Positions 49,433-62,198 of a stretch of DNA of 64,000 bases are shown piece after piece. The notes under the pieces were generated by a model that made no database searches, was not told the origin of the DNA, and worked only from the letters and a program-made list of their open reading frames with translations. How positions within the stretch are numbered: position 1 is the stretch's first letter; the number at the start of each line of letters is the position of its first letter. The translations under genes were made by a program, and so were the position numbers. Source of the DNA: Motacilla alba alba (Eukaryota; Chordata; Aves; Passeriformes; Motacillidae); NCBI RefSeq assembly GCF_015832195.1, contig NC_052017.1, positions 54,652,152-54,716,151 of the forward strand, read 5' to 3'.

Positions 49433-51049
49433 CTAGGACCCTGTGGAGGCCCTGGGCCCGGTGGCCGGACCAGGGAACCCAAACCCGACCCACACGCTAG
49501 TGGCCCGGGTCCAGGTGGGGGAAGCAAAGCTCCCAACCCTAACAGCAACAGGGGTGGAGGTTCTGGCCCAGGAAAACGAGCCAAACGGCCCCGACCCGGC
49601 CAGTGAGGCGGGATCTGTATTCTCACAACCCGGTGTGACCATGCTGCCAGTGCAGATGTGATCAATTGCTTTCTCCCCCCAGTGGCACCGGCGCACGCCA
49701 GCAGCTGTGGGACAGAAGCTTTCCCAGGGATCTTGATCTTGGATCTCAGGTTGTCCTGACCCCAAAGCAAACAAGCAATGCTCACTTTGCACTGTTTCAC
49801 TTACCCCTGCAACGCAAATGCCAGTGTTCCCACTTTTTTGCCCCTTGGCACCACCCTGACCTGCTTCGGGCTCGGGGCCGGAGGCAGAACCTCCAGGAAC
49901 CCCCTCCCCCACGCCGCCAAGGTGTGCGGGGGGAAGCAGGCATTCCAACCCCCAGCGAGAAACTCCCGACCACCCGTGAAAAATGCCATGTCCCAGAATG
50001 ACACTGAGTTTGACAGTGGTGACTCTGGCAGCACCGGCTGTTACCAGCCAATCTGGACCACCTACCCCATGGAGAGAGAGGCGGGTCGCCGACACCACCG
50101 TCCCAGCCGCAGCAGTGGCCTCGGAATGGTCTGAACTCGCGGGGGGCGCTGGCTCGGTCGCAGACACCTCAGCATCCACCGCCCGGGGCATCAGGGGTGG
50201 CGGGACTGCTGGGACAGCTGGTGGGGCCACCGCGGCCGCTTCGGCATCATCTTGCACTGGAATCGGGTTGGCAGAGAGTGCAGGCACAGCAGGCAGGGAG
50301 ACGGCAGCCGCTTCTGGTCGTGGTTCTGGGATCAGCTGCACAGGAGCAGGCAGGGGAGGCGGCGGGACAGCTGGCGGGGGGCGCGGCGTGGCCGCGGGGC
50401 CGTGCTCCCTCTCCGAGACAGGCGGGTGTTTTTCGCCGCTTGCGTTGCCCGGCAACTGGAATGAAGTCGCGGGAGGCAGTGTTTCTGGGAGAGGAACGCT
50501 GACAAACTCCGCTGGGGAACGCGGCGGGGCCGTGGCCGGGGCTGGCCCGGGAGGCGTCAGGGCCGCGGCCGCGGCCGGCGCAGGCGGCGGCGGGACAGCC
50601 CGCCGGAGCGGGACCCGCGGGGCTGGGCGGGGCAGAGAGAAAGGCGGAGGCGCCCAGCCGCCCCCCAGCGAGAAAGGAGGGGGGCAAAAAAACGGTTCCA
50701 CGAGAGCGTAGAAAAAACTTTTTTTTTCCAAAGGCGTAGAAAAAACTTTTTCTTCAAGTGTGAGCAAAGCTTCACCCCCCCACGACTCGGAGGCAGAAAA
50801 AAACAGCAGCTTTTGTCCCTGAACAGGGTCGTCTCCTGCCGGCTCTGGGGAGGCTCCAAAATGCTCCCACCGCCAAAGCAGAAGCTCCGCCATGGAAGCC
50901 CTGCATGCCAAAATTGCCCAAAAACACCTGAAAGAGGGGTAAACACTTGGCAAAGGAAATCCATAGGTAACAATGTCATTAAAATAAAAATCCATGTCCT
51001 CCCAGATGTCTAAATCAAGGGAGTCTTTGAGATCTGGAAAAAAAAACAT
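49433..51049 (-). CDS. GC-rich Pro/Ala-rich open frame of unknown function
   Basis: 538 codons, open across most of the element's interior. The first 70 residues are ordinary and acidic/aromatic (DLKDSLDLDIWEDMDFYFND). Residues about 130-330 are dominated by proline and alanine. The last 200 are glycine/serine-rich without a known motif. No gag zinc knuckle or protease site is visible. The high GC content makes long open frames likely by chance in several frames here, so coding status is uncertain. The position after the 99-codon frame suggests a degenerate gag-like gene or captured host sequence. Confidence 0.3.
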   Translation of the reverse strand: MFFFPDLKDSLDLDIWEDMDFYFNDIVTYGFPLPSVYPSFRCFWAILACRASMAELLLWRWEHFGASPEPAGDDPVQGQKLLFFSASESWGGEALLTLEEKVFSTPLEKKSFFYALVEPFFCPPPFSLGGGWAPPPFSLPRPAPRVPLRRAVPPPPAPAAAAALTPPGPAPATAPPRSPAEFVSVPLPETLPPATSFQLPGNASGEKHPPVSEREHGPAATPRPPPAVPPPPLPAPVQLIPEPRPEAAAVSLPAVPALSANPIPVQDDAEAAAVAPPAVPAVPPPLMPRAVDAEVSATEPAPPASSDHSEATAAAGTVVSATRLSLHGVGGPDWLVTAGAARVTTVKLSVILGHGIFHGWSGVSRWGLECLLPPAHLGGVGEGVPGGSASGPEPEAGQGGAKGQKSGNTGICVAGVSETVQSEHCLFALGSGQPEIQDQDPWESFCPTAAGVRRCHWGEKAIDHICTGSMVTPGCENTDPASLAGSGPFGSFSWARTSTPVAVRVGSFASPTWTRATSVWVGFGFPGPATGPRASTGS

Positions 51050-51314
51050 GGAATTTTGTCCAGCGAAAGAACTTGTAAAAATGTGTCTTCACCATTCTCA
51101 TTCTGTCCAGACTTGCCCAATGTTGCCAGAGAGCAACAATCTCCTCCTCTGAAGGAGAGAAAGAAACTTCCCTTTCTGAAGGTACTGTCAGCAAATTGTC
51201 CACCCACATTTTGCGAAGGGCAGGATTTTCAAGAAGGGAAAAGTCAAAAGTACCTTGAGACATTGTGTGCCCAGCTTCAGCAAGCTGCTCTGTGCTGTGA
51301 AGGCTTCTGGACAT
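51015..51314 (-). CDS. small first open frame of the element, gag-like position
   Basis: 99 codons, starting about 155 nt after the PBS on the minus strand. It contains a normal-complexity stretch with acidic and Trp residues (EEEIVALWQHWASLDRMRM). It overlaps the next frame by 35 bp. The position matches the start of a gag gene. I recognise no domain. It may be a remnant matrix region. Confidence 0.35.
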   Translation of the reverse strand: MSRSLHSTEQLAEAGHTMSQGTFDFSLLENPALRKMWVDNLLTVPSEREVSFSPSEEEIVALWQHWASLDRMRMVKTHFYKFFRWTKFHVFFSRSQRLP

Positions 51315-51448
51315 CTTGTCTGGGAAGTTTGTGTTCAGCCTTGGCTAGGAACTCTGCCCAAATTCAGGGTCCTCATTTCTTCAGCTCCAGGCTGTGGTCA
51401 CTGGAGTAGTGACCATCAATGCCACACAGTCGGAGATGACCATTTGCC

Positions 51449-51466
51449 ACATGTCCAGGGTCACCA
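51449..51466 (-). other. primer-binding site, tRNA-Trp-like
   Basis: The minus strand reads TGGTGACCCTGGACATGT, 2 nt inside the 5' LTR. The first nine bases match the tRNA-Trp PBS of avian leukosis viruses. Confidence 0.65.
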
Positions 51467-51468
51467 TT

Positions 51469-51869
51469 TGATGCAGTGGTCTTCAGGGCAGTTAGGACTT
51501 GGTGAAGGGAAGGAGAGATCTTGACTCCATTTCAGAAGGCTGGTTTATTATATTATGATATATATTACATTAAAAAAAGACCACACTATAACTATACTAC
51601 AAAGAACAGAGAGAAAGATTCATCAGAAGGTGAGACAGGAATAGAAAGGAATGAATAATAAAGTTCTGTGACTCCCAGAGAGTCCGAGAGTTGCTGCCTC
51701 CTGGATTGGTTGCCAAGTAGAAGCATCCCACATCGACTAATCAAGAAGGCACCTGCTGCATTCCACAGTAGCAGATAACAAATTGTTTACATTTGAAGCT
51801 GAGGCCCTCTCAGCTTCTCAGGAGAAGAAAATCCTAGCAAAGGGATTTTCATAAAATATCATAACTACA
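51469..51869 (-). repeat. 5' LTR of the non-autonomous element
   Basis: 401 bp, reads as identical to the copy at 48486-48886. AATAAA on the minus strand at 51549-51544. Confidence 0.9.
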
Positions 51870-51875
51870 ACAGTT

Positions 51876-54800
51876 CTAAGCAAAATCCTATTCATACCTT
51901 GGTGAATAATTAGGAATTAAAGATAAGAGAGTTGAATCTACACATCATAGTTAGATACATACATTACAGACTCTAAAAATTATGTAGGGGCATGGCTTTC
52001 AAAAATACATTTAGTCACTAAAGGAAGACACAATCGTGTATAACAGAAATCTTCACACTAAAGAGGCAGATCTCAATCAGGCTTTAGTGCTACTGCCCAA
52101 GTGAAAGGATGCTGATGTGGTAAGCATCTGGGGGCATGAGCATTGGAGACAGAGATCCACCTGATCCTCTAGAATTGCATCAGCAATTCCTTTTCATAAA
52201 CCAATATGACCTAGGCTCCAGTGAGAAGATCACCTTCAATTTGAGTAGAAAAGGCTTTTACCTCATTTTCAGCCAGTGCTGGTTTGTGCTACGTTTCTCA
52301 TCGTTCTTGAGAAACCTGCTGGGTATGGCTGAATTTCTCACCCAGAGCAACTTGACTGGATGGAGAAGAGGAAGGGCAATGAAGAAAGCCTTGTGTCTCC
52401 TTGGGAATTTTTCTACTGTCAGAAGTGGGCTAGCACACCTTAAAAGTTCCTAACCTATGGTGCCAGTAACCACCGATTCCCTCCGCAGTTGAATTTGGGC
52501 TGAACAGAGAGGCTGCTTGGGGGAAACCAGTGAGGATGTGCAGAGCAGGCTCTGCAGAGCAGAATGATTTGTTGGCATGGCTGGGACAAGACCTGTTTTT
52601 CTCTTGGTGGAAGACCTGGCAGGGGACAGTCTGTACAACCGTTTGGCTGGAGAAAGTGACATACAAGGCTAAATTGGCAGGGTCTCATTGCAGTGATTTA
52701 CTTTAAAATGAAAGCTAAGGTGCAAACATTAGAGGCAGATTTTGTGCCCACTGGAAAGTGATTTGATCAAACAACCAAGCCCATTGAGAAGCTTGCATTA
52801 AGTGTTGTTATTCATCCAAAAACCAAACAGAGCATACCAAAGGCCCTGTCTACGCTGAGATCAGGATTGGGCTAGCATTAACCATGTTGCTGATAAAACT
52901 ACAGCAATATCTCTACATCTGGAGTTTCTGTTCAGTGTTTATCCATTCTGGGATGCTGTTTAATAATGTATTAAACTAGTGTATTGCAAAGGTGTGGCAA
53001 GCAACATTTTTTTTTTTTTACCATTACATTAATAATAGGTGTTATTTATTCTTTATTGCCCAGAAATACTTTATGGACCTGTTAATATTGCCTCCAAATA
53101 AATGTTTATGGAATCACTAATTCTGGTTTTATTTGCCATATTTCTCACAAAGGTTCTGAGTTATATTGCAAGTCTTCTAGGATTTGTAACCCTATTTTAC
53201 TCTTTTCTTTTTACATTATGTATGTCTGGGAAATTTGAAGAGACAATTGTAGAATGTAAGATGGAAGCAAGTATTCTTTATTTTAATTAAAATACTAATG
53301 CAAGAAATGGTCCAGTTGAATGATTTTGTTGTAACATAGCCACTTGCTCCACCATACAGTAGTAAAATGCTATTTGATGCTTCCTTTAGACTGCTTCCCA
53401 TTCCCCATTCTTCTGCTTATACTGTAGCCAAAACCACCCTCTTTTTAGGCTGAGACTTGGCACACAAAATCTCAGCTTAACTTCAGTGTGGCTTGAAACT
53501 TACAGCAAAAAAAATTTTGTTTTCCTGTGTTCAAGTTGCTTTGGGATACTACACCTTGAGGTTCCTTGTAATGTTTCTTTTTGAATGATTAAAACTTCAA
53601 CATCATTCCAAGATTAAAAATTAAGTGTTGCTACCATTAATTTTTAATGAAATATCATTACTGCTGACTACAGAAAAAAACCCCTTTGTATCAAACCCTC
53701 TGTCTGAGTTCAAGAAGGACATAGATGTATCACTGCACAGAAAGAAAAAAGTTATTCTTTTGCTGGCAGTTTTTGCTTGTGTTGGCCATCCTAGATGGAA
53801 GACCTTACCATTCATGGAGGGGCCATGACACAGGCTTTCATGTCACTGACCCTTGTTGGAGATCCAGCATTGTTGAAGCTGTTGTTGTTCATAGAAGCTG
53901 TTGTTTCTTCTATGAAACTCAGTAAATACTGAGTCTAAACTCTTCTTAGCAAATCCCTTATCTATGGTTATTTATGTATAAATGGTTTCTGCAGCAAGTC
54001 AAGTGTGTTACTGAGCAAGTTGCCTGTCCTCATGTCACTTTCTAAGGAAAGTTGGTCATAATAATCTGATTGGCCAGTTAGATTTGGATAGACCTTTGAT
54101 GTTTTAATAACAGCATATGCATATACACAGGGGGAAAGGGAAAGAAAAGTTAATTGCAATCTGAGGATACATAAAGACTAAGTCTAGCACAACTTGAACA
54201 CCTGGGACCAATGGGAACTTGTGCAGCAGGATTATAATTTTTGACATACATATGTATCTATCTTGTTGGTTTTTTTTTTTCTGAGTTGTGTGCCTGATTG
54301 ATATAAAGCAATTTTTGCACCATGCTTTCCCAAGATATTTACCATAAATTTAGTAGTTTCAGATGACTGGAAATTGTTTTCTAACAAATTTTTCTCCTGA
54401 TTTTATTCATATTCACTCTCAAATATCTTTCCATGTATAAAAATTAAAAATGGTGTTCATTAGATGGCCTTTTTTTCTCTCTGTATGACACCTATAAAAG
54501 GGTTCCTTTTAGTAGAAATAAGGAAGAATTTTAGTTTTTTTCAATATAGAAGAAAAAGCTGGGGAAGTAGTGACTGACACTTGAAAACAGGAAAATAAAC
54601 TCTCAGGTGGAAGAATTTATATTTGTTTACACCAGTCAAGAGTCATGTCAGAAAGAGACAACAAGACTTAACACAATGGCATAAGATTTGAGTTGATAAA
54701 TGCAAGTCATTTAACTTGGAATAATGAAGTGGGAATTTGAAATGGCCCATTGATTTTGGAGGTTACAAGCTAAATTTCTCCTACTTAGGAGAAATACCAC

Positions 54801-57800
54801 TGAATACAAGTCAGTCAGAACTTGTCACTCTGTAAGAGCTTAAAAATATAGGCAAAATGTTAGTACCTGTAAAAGCTGAACTATAAACTATGTCAGCCAG
54901 TTACAGATCAATGCGAGCCTGACAATGGACTATGTCACTGTATGCATCAGTGGTATGTTGTCCCCTGCAACATAGGGTCAGATAGGCATATGCAGAGCTA
55001 TTTTCCTCTTTTCTTCTCTTTTGTTGGTTTGTTTGATTTTTTTCAGTCAACACTTGTACTGCATTTGTTAGAGATCAGTGCTTATATGTTTTAAAGTTTA
55101 GGGAATCTGCTTTTGGCAGCAGAGATTCAGAAATAATTGTGGATCCTCCTGGTAAACCTTCCCCAAGCTTGTGGTTATACAAAGTTGTAAAAGTCCAGAA
55201 GAAAGCCTGAATCACCATCTTCTACCTTTCCACGGGTTACTTCTTCCTATGTGTCATCTTTCTTAAGGTATCAAATTTATTCTCCTGCGCTGTCCCGAGA
55301 CATCAAACCTCCAGTGACTGGAATAAGGTCACTTTCCGTGTCATGTCACTGATCCTACAAGAAATGAACTATTCATTTTCTTGTTCTCTGCAGCAAAGCC
55401 CAGCTCTGAACACATCAGTGACTTGGGGAGTTTTGCAAGAACTTGCATGGTAGCAGTGCTCAATAGGAACTGAGCAAGCAGATACCTGTGGGACCTCAGG
55501 CTGTTATGGGAAGGGCCTGTCAAAGGAAAATGGAGTGCATTAGTGGGCAAGGGTGTTCAGTGTTTGCATGAATGAAGAATGGCTGTTAAAAAATGAAACA
55601 ACGGGGCCTGGCTCTGGTCACAGGAGTTATGGAAATCACTGGTCCAAAACAGATGGAGTGACATTTATGTGGAAGTGGTTTAAGAGAAGTGAAACCCTGT
55701 TTTGCAGTCTTTATGGAGTAGTCTTTTCTTATTTTTGAGAGCAGAATCAGTGAGCAAGGTGAGTTAATAGTACATAAGCAAAATTGAATTAAATACATTC
55801 AGCAATTAAATTAAAAGCTAGAAAATCAGGAATGGTAAAACTGTATAAATTTTAATTTAACATAATCATTTGAAGACTATTACATTACAAGAGTGGAACA
55901 GAGGCAAAAAATATTGTGATAATCACTTTCTAAATTAAAATTTTAAATCAATAAACTGAAAAGTTGCAGGTACCCCAGTGTATGACATGCAGAGTACTTA
56001 TGATACAAGAACATGAATTATTTATATCTTCTTTAGGTTTAGAAAGTAAATTTGTTTTGAATTAATTTCTGCTGGGAAATCAGTACATGTAACTGTCTCC
56101 TGTGGCAACATTTTTCCTTCTAATTATTGTTATTATTATTTTATGATTTTGCTATTTGGAGAGGGAAAGAAAACATGGCAAATTTTATGGTAGTAAGTCA
56201 TTTAAGTAAGTGTTATATTGAAAGGATGTTGTACTTTCCTTTGTAGTGAAATACACTGCAAGGTAGACAGATGTTAAAGTAACTTCAGACAGAAAGGCTC
56301 CACTATGTTAGGACAAATGGGTGCTAATGTCTTCAAAAATTACTTGATCTGAAAGGACCAATCAGGTTCTGGAAGAATGGGTCTGGGGGTCTTTATGAAC
56401 ATCAAACCACACTAGTTTGTTGCAGAGCTGAGCACAGTCTGAACTTTTGAAATTTAGAGAAAAATACACAGGTTTAATAGACTCCAAAATAAAGTTGCAG
56501 GACTCCTCTGTCTTCTTTGGACAATGATTTTTCACAGCGTGATCTTCCACACAAACTTGATATTATTATTCTGTGACCAAGAAGTTAGTATGTACTTGTT
56601 TTTCCTACATGGAGTAAATCAATAGACTGGTAGGGAACATGAAGGGGTTTAGCTAGTGCCTTATTATTATTGTGGTCTGTGGAATGCAGAAGCAGGTGCC
56701 AAAACTTATGATGGCCATAATATCTCTGAAATTCAGAAAGAAGAAAAACACCTCCAACACTATTCCTCTAAGTGTTAGAGAATCAGACATTATTTTATTC
56801 TGGTCAGGATGTGCCATGGAAATAGTTCCATCCAGCCTTTTTTACCAGCTTTTCCACATATTTATATGTTAAAAAATGCAAATAAATCCTTGTTCATTGG
56901 TTCTGCATTACACAATTTAGTATTTGATCTCTTATTGGTTATTGATTCCTTAGGCTTCAATGCTAATTTGGTTCTCATTCTTTGGTTCTCTTACCAATCT
57001 TTTCCCTGATCAGGTGTCTCCTACCACACCAGGGCTTAATGTCTGTTAATGTCCGGTGTCTCCCCTGTGTCTTCTGGCTACTCCCAACATGTAGATGTTA
57101 AACTCTGAGAGTTTAGGAATCTTTTTCCTAGGATTGGGCCTTATCAGGCCTCATGCCTCACCCAGCAAAACTCAAACCCATGGTAAACAGTCTTTTGAAG
57201 GTAAACGTCCATTTCTTCCCCTGTCTAGACCCTACCCCTGGCAAAGACAAACAAACCCATGACTAAAGTTACTCAAAATTTAAAGAGTTATAAAATTTCC
57301 AACAACAGGAATAATCTAAAAATTAAGGAAAATCTCTTGTGAGTAGGGAGAGAGTAATTAAGTAAATGACCCACTATTATTGTCACTTCTGATTTTTCTT
57401 TGTTTTTACCTGCACAAGTGTGTTCCACAGTGAAGGAAACCTACCACTTTGGGGGAATTAGGAGAAATGGGTTTCTTAAAATGCATATATGTGCTCATAG
57501 CTTGCCTGTTGGCACTGGACAAGTGATTATTGCTTTGCCTTTGCAGTACTCCTGCTGAAGTATTTTGCAGGTAAGGCTAGGGTAGAGTCACTGAGAAATG
57601 AGGCTTTCCCTGCTTTTTGTACTCCTAAGTTTACAAAAATTGAGGTAGAGAGCTTCTTTTGAATTGTGTCACATTGTCCTTGAGGGTTACTGAAGTATCT
57701 AAGTCAGAATAACCAGGACTGAGGCTTTTTTTGATTGGCCTGACCTTTACAACTCTTTCTACTAATTTTGTACACTTTACTCATCCATCTCTCCTATCCT

Positions 57801-59105
57801 AGGGAATAATGATACCTTGTGGATAATGTTATATGGCAAATATTAAGTTTGAGAGGCAAGTAAAAGATAAAAAATATTAAACAGTTTTGTTTCATATAAT
57901 GCAGCATTTTTTCATTATTGTATCTTTGTCTTGTAGCCCATCTGGATCTGCAAGTCCTCATTAGCTCTAAACCACGTTCTTCCCATTCTTGATCCTCTGA
58001 CAATGGGATGGTGATGAGCTAAAAATGTAAAGATTTTTGTTCTTATGATTTTGGAACAACTGCTCTCCTGTTTTCTGCTGTTTTCCTTTCATGGACCATT
58101 ACCAGCTTCCAAAGGCAATATCCTTTCACTGTCACGCTATGCCATGGGGTGCCATTTCAACAACTTCAGATGAGGGCATTAAGTACAATTCTGGATGAGA
58201 GTCAGAACATAACCAAATAAAAATAATAAAGGAAACCTTGTAAGAGCAATTTGGAATGCTGTCCTGTGCTGAATTCATTTGCAACTTAGCAGAAAAGCTA
58301 CCAATCACTGGTGATTGGTACAATAGTCTTCAACAGCTTATTTAATCGTAAAGTATTTCATACCCCAAGAAACATCACTGTTCATTTGCTTTTCCTTTTT
58401 CGGTGATCATCTTAGCTGAATGCTGAGTGGTGAATCAGTAGGAGGGGAAGAAAATTCATGTATCTAATTCAAGGAGAATAAAAATGGACTTCTTGTTGTT
58501 CCTTTCCCCTTGCAATTAATCTGGAGGTAAATATTTCTTAGGAGAATTTAAGGAAAAAATCCTGGAAGGAAGGACATAACTGTCATAAACCTTCAATAAA
58601 TCTCTCAATGCACAGAGGTCCAACTGTGGCAAACATTTCATACAATGTTTGTATGCAAACAAGACAAAGCATACTCCCAGTTAGTGGTAGGACTGTGGGG
58701 TAGAAGCTCATGTCCTTTAGCTCACTTCCTAGGGAAACAGAGAATTATTAGTCTACAGGTCCTCACAGTGCTGCATGCTTTGGGGAGGACTCAGGCTACT
58801 AAAGCCCCTGAGTTGGCACTGATTTGGCACCAGCTTGTGCATTCAGTACTTGAATTAATTCTTCATTCTTTATAGTGGGGAAATTTTGTAAGGTGCACAA
58901 TAAATGGACTGCTCAGAGCTAGAGCTGAGGCATTTCCTGACTCTGATGATGCATTTCTTTTCTATGCCTCTTTCATGGTGACAGATATGCAGCTTAGCAG
59001 GCCCTGCTTGGAAGTGTCTTGCAGAGATCCACACAGAGTCTGTCAGCGTTGGGAGCTGACACTGGCTGGATGCCAAGCACCCACAAAAGCCAGTCACTCA
59101 CTGCT
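51876..59105. other. no gene or clear repeat seen
   Basis: AT-rich non-coding DNA. Open frames are short with random composition. An 11-12-base T run lies near 53010. A possible old repeat around 57010-57240 could not be assigned. Confidence 0.45.
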
Positions 59106-60110
59106 CTGTGCAGCTGGACAGAGGAGAGAAAATTTATTTCACAGGTTCAGAGGTTGAGATAAGGACCAGGAGAGATTACTCATCAAATACCATCATGGGC
59201 AAAAAAGGCTCAACTTAGAGATATGAAGTGAATTTATTACTAACAAAATCAGAGCAGGTTGTCAAGAAGTAAAAGTAAGACCCTCAGAAACACCTTCCTC
59301 CCACCCCTTCTTCCTCTCAGCTATACCTCCTACCCCAGTGGTGCAAGAAAACAGGGAATGGGGGTTATGGTCATTTCATCACCCAAGGCTTCTCCCGCTG
59401 CTCAGGGAGAGGAGTCCTTCCCCTGCTGCACCTTAGGGTCCCTCCCACAGGAGACAACTCTCCATGAACTTCTCCAATGTCAATCCATCTCACGATAAAC
59501 AGCTGCAATCCCATGGGCAGCAGTACCCCTCAAACTGCTGCAGTATAGGTCACTCTTCCAAAGTGCAGTCTTTCAGGGACTCAGGCTTCTCCAGCATGGG
59601 AGCAGGGCCCCTCATTCCATGGGTCTCTGGTGGGCTCACAGCCTCCTCTAGGCATCCACCTGCTCCAGTGGGGGGCTCCTCCATGGGCTGCAGGAAGATC
59701 TATGCACCCCAGTGGACCTCCTTGGGCTGCAGGGGCACAGCTGCTTCACCATGGTCTGCACCACAGACTGCAGAGGAATCTGGGCCTTGATGCCTGGACC
59801 ACCTCACCCTCCTCCTTCTTCACTGACCTTGGTGTCTGCAGAGTTCTTCTCACATGTTCTCAGTCTGTTCTTCTCTGGTCAGAATTAAAACTTTTTGTTC
59901 TGATTTCTCCTTAAATCTGTTAATCACAGAGGTGTTAGCACCATTTCTAATTGGCCCAGCCTTGGCCAGTGGCACATCTGTCTTTGGAGCCAGGGATTGG
60001 CTCTGCCAGACATGGAAGAAGCTTCCAGTACCTTCTCACAGGAGACACCTCTGTATCCCTACCGCTAGCAAAAAACAGGCCATGAAAAATCAATAGAGTC
60101 AGCCAAAGAG
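59106..60110 (-). repeat. old avian ERV-derived repeat
   Basis: The repeated phrases built on gggctgcag and tcctcc, and the closing part (tggcccagccttggccag, catggaagaagcttcc), resemble a widespread bird LTR/ERV repeat that I know from chicken. In that orientation AATAAA falls on the minus strand near 59236-59231, fitting a minus-strand LTR. Many point differences and no open frame indicate an old copy. The family name is not certain. Confidence 0.5.
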
Positions 60111-61059
60111 CAGATCAATCAAGAGGTTTAAGCAAAAGACAGGGAGGTAGCATAGTCATCTATTGGCTATGCTGATAGATGACTTTGGACTAGGTATCTG
60201 TGTATTCTGGTCTTTTGTTCTCTAAAAGAGGACTAATCTCTCTTCCTGTGAATGTTGGAATTTTCTCTGGCACTGGCCTTGTAATATCTTAATGCCAGTA
60301 GGTAGTGCATTGCAAGACTGTGAAGGTTTATAAAGCACCATGAATTTGTGTTGGGCTAGCTCTTACATGTTACCAGTGCCTTGCTATCAGAATGTTTACA
60401 TTTGACTTGCACCTTACGTAAAATAGTTTTATCCTATTACTCTCTGCTCTGCTGAACAATATTGAGTCTTGTAATTTTGTCCGTAACACAGAAATTATTT
60501 CACCTTGTCATGGAAGACTAGGCAAGGGTGTTCCATTCTGAGGTAAAAGATACATGGGACATGTTCAAAAATATGCCTAGTGGGGTAGCTCAGTGAGCTG
60601 CTGTAGTGCAGTGCAAGCTGCACATTGTGCTTAGGGTGAGAGGAAATGGTGGGATTCCCAGAAATGATCTGTCAAGTGCTTGCATAACAAACGGCTTTGG
60701 AGGGCCTTGGCACCAGCCAACTGACCTGCCATGCAGAGGTATGGTGGGTGGAATATGATGGGTCAATAGGAAACCCCCACACTATCGTATGCATATTGTG
60801 ATGATTCAAAAGCCTAGACATTGCTTGGTTCAGGGTCCCTCCTCAGAAGCACCCAGCCTGAATCTCAAGCTGTTTCTGTGTGACTGTGCCATGATTAAAA
60901 ATTGCTTTAAGGACTGTTGGAGGTTAGGATTTTTCCACTTTTTTCTTTCTCTTAGGGAATTTTGTCCCATTTGTTACCCTAAGAGATGGTAACGACCAGT
61001 ACTTAAGAGACAAAAGAAGTGGCCAAGGTGGGGGAAAGGATGCAGTTGGTTGCTCTCTT
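60111..61059. other. no gene seen
   Basis: Non-coding. A tRNA-like A-box near 60585 was examined and rejected. Confidence 0.5.
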
Positions 61060-61560
61060 AGGCAGCAAGTCCACTCTCCTGTGAAAATTTATACGTTTAA
61101 TACAGTACAATAGGAGACAAAGACCATAGAGCAAGGCCTGGTGCATCTTGGCACTCAGCCTACAGCACACCTGCTATTTTGGAAACACCCTTTATATACC
61201 ATTTCTATTGCATCAGCCTGTTACATATTCATTAACAATTATGCATAGTAAACTTTTCTCCAAACTAGTTTACATATTCCAAGAACTGGTTAGCATAGCT
61301 CCTCCTCAGGTCTGCCTTTTTAGAGCATGTGTATTCCTTGGTTGTGGTTTTAGTCTTTTTTTACCATCACCTTCAGTCATGGGCCCTGGCCCACACTGTC
61401 TTCAGACGGTGAGTGCTGATAGTTGGCATATCTGTAGCAGGTGTCTTCATTATATGTTCATTGGATGTTATCCCATCCAAGCAGGCATTTTAACACAAGC
61501 ATACTTTTAACAGCTATTTCACTACTATGTCTAAGCTTAATTATCAACAGAAATAAAAAT
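61060..61560 (-). repeat. possible LTR, minus strand
   Basis: GGTATATAAAGG on the minus strand (near 61189-61200) is followed in that direction by an ATTAAA-type signal near 61100. The spacing fits an LTR promoter and poly(A) site. Ends and family are not determined. Confidence 0.3.
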
Positions 61561-62067
61561 TATATCTTTACAACAAAGTTACTTTAACACCACACATATA
61601 AAATCCATTTTAATATTTGCAAAAAGCCACTATTATAATATGTATCTATATAACACTAGGGGGGTTTTCTTTTGGGAGATTTTGGCGGAGGGGTAAGGGT
61701 CTGGGCTCAGCTCCTCATGCTCTCTCACACTGCTACCACAGGGAGAATCCACTGCAACCAGGGAGTCCAGCCCCCTTACTGCTTCTTCCTTACAGTGGGT
61801 GAGCCTTTGCTTGTAAAAGAGGGACTTTTGAACACCCAATCACATTGGAAAGGACCATCTACTCAGGTGCTTCAGGGGGAAAAACCTGGGACCCCAATTC
61901 CTTCCCCTTCCCGAGGACCTCTCCCCAGCTATGTGAAGCAGTTGCTTGCAGGATCCCAGCTGCCGCTGCCAGGCTCCCTTATTTCCTGCCACCGCCCCCA
62001 CCTTTTTCACTACACTTTAACTCAGCACCCCATGCTTGCTAGGACACATCCCCTGCCTCCCCTGCCA

Positions 62068-62084
62068 CCCCCCCCCCCCCCCCC
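62068..62084. repeat. C17 homopolymer in a C-rich tract
   Basis: Run of 17 C inside a C-rich stretch (about 62040-62130). Confidence 0.9.
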
Positions 62085-62198
62085 AACCTCTCCTCCACCT
62101 CTCCCCCACCCCCTCCGTTCCCCCCACCCGCAGCTGCTGCTACAGCCGCAGAATTTCTGCTATATTTTGTTTGCCACCCCAGGTGTGTCCACCTCTGC

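Larger units (their letters stand above)
48486..51869 (-). mobile_element. young non-autonomous LTR element
   Basis: Two 401-bp direct repeats flank 2,582 bp. Orientation is minus, because a PBS-like TGGTGACCCTGGACATG lies 2 nt inside the right-hand LTR and a purine tract AAAGAAGGGTGAAA lies inside the left-hand one. The interior has no protease, RT, RNase H or integrase motif in any frame, so it must have been copied by enzymes from elsewhere. CAGTT occurs immediately before 48486 and again one base after 51869, consistent with a 6-bp duplication with one mismatch. The interior from about 49.4 to 50.7 kb is strongly GC-rich, unlike everything around it. Confidence 0.88.

Noticed and set aside
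49322..50711. Several plus-strand frames (up to 242 codons) antisense to the element
   Set aside because: Long frames on both strands are expected in this GC-rich block with few stop codons; the element's sense strand is minus.
60583..60650. tRNA-like start (gtagctcagtgagc), with a B-box-like ggttcagggtccc near 60829
   Set aside because: The boxes are about 240 bp apart, no cloverleaf forms, and there is no SINE-type tail.
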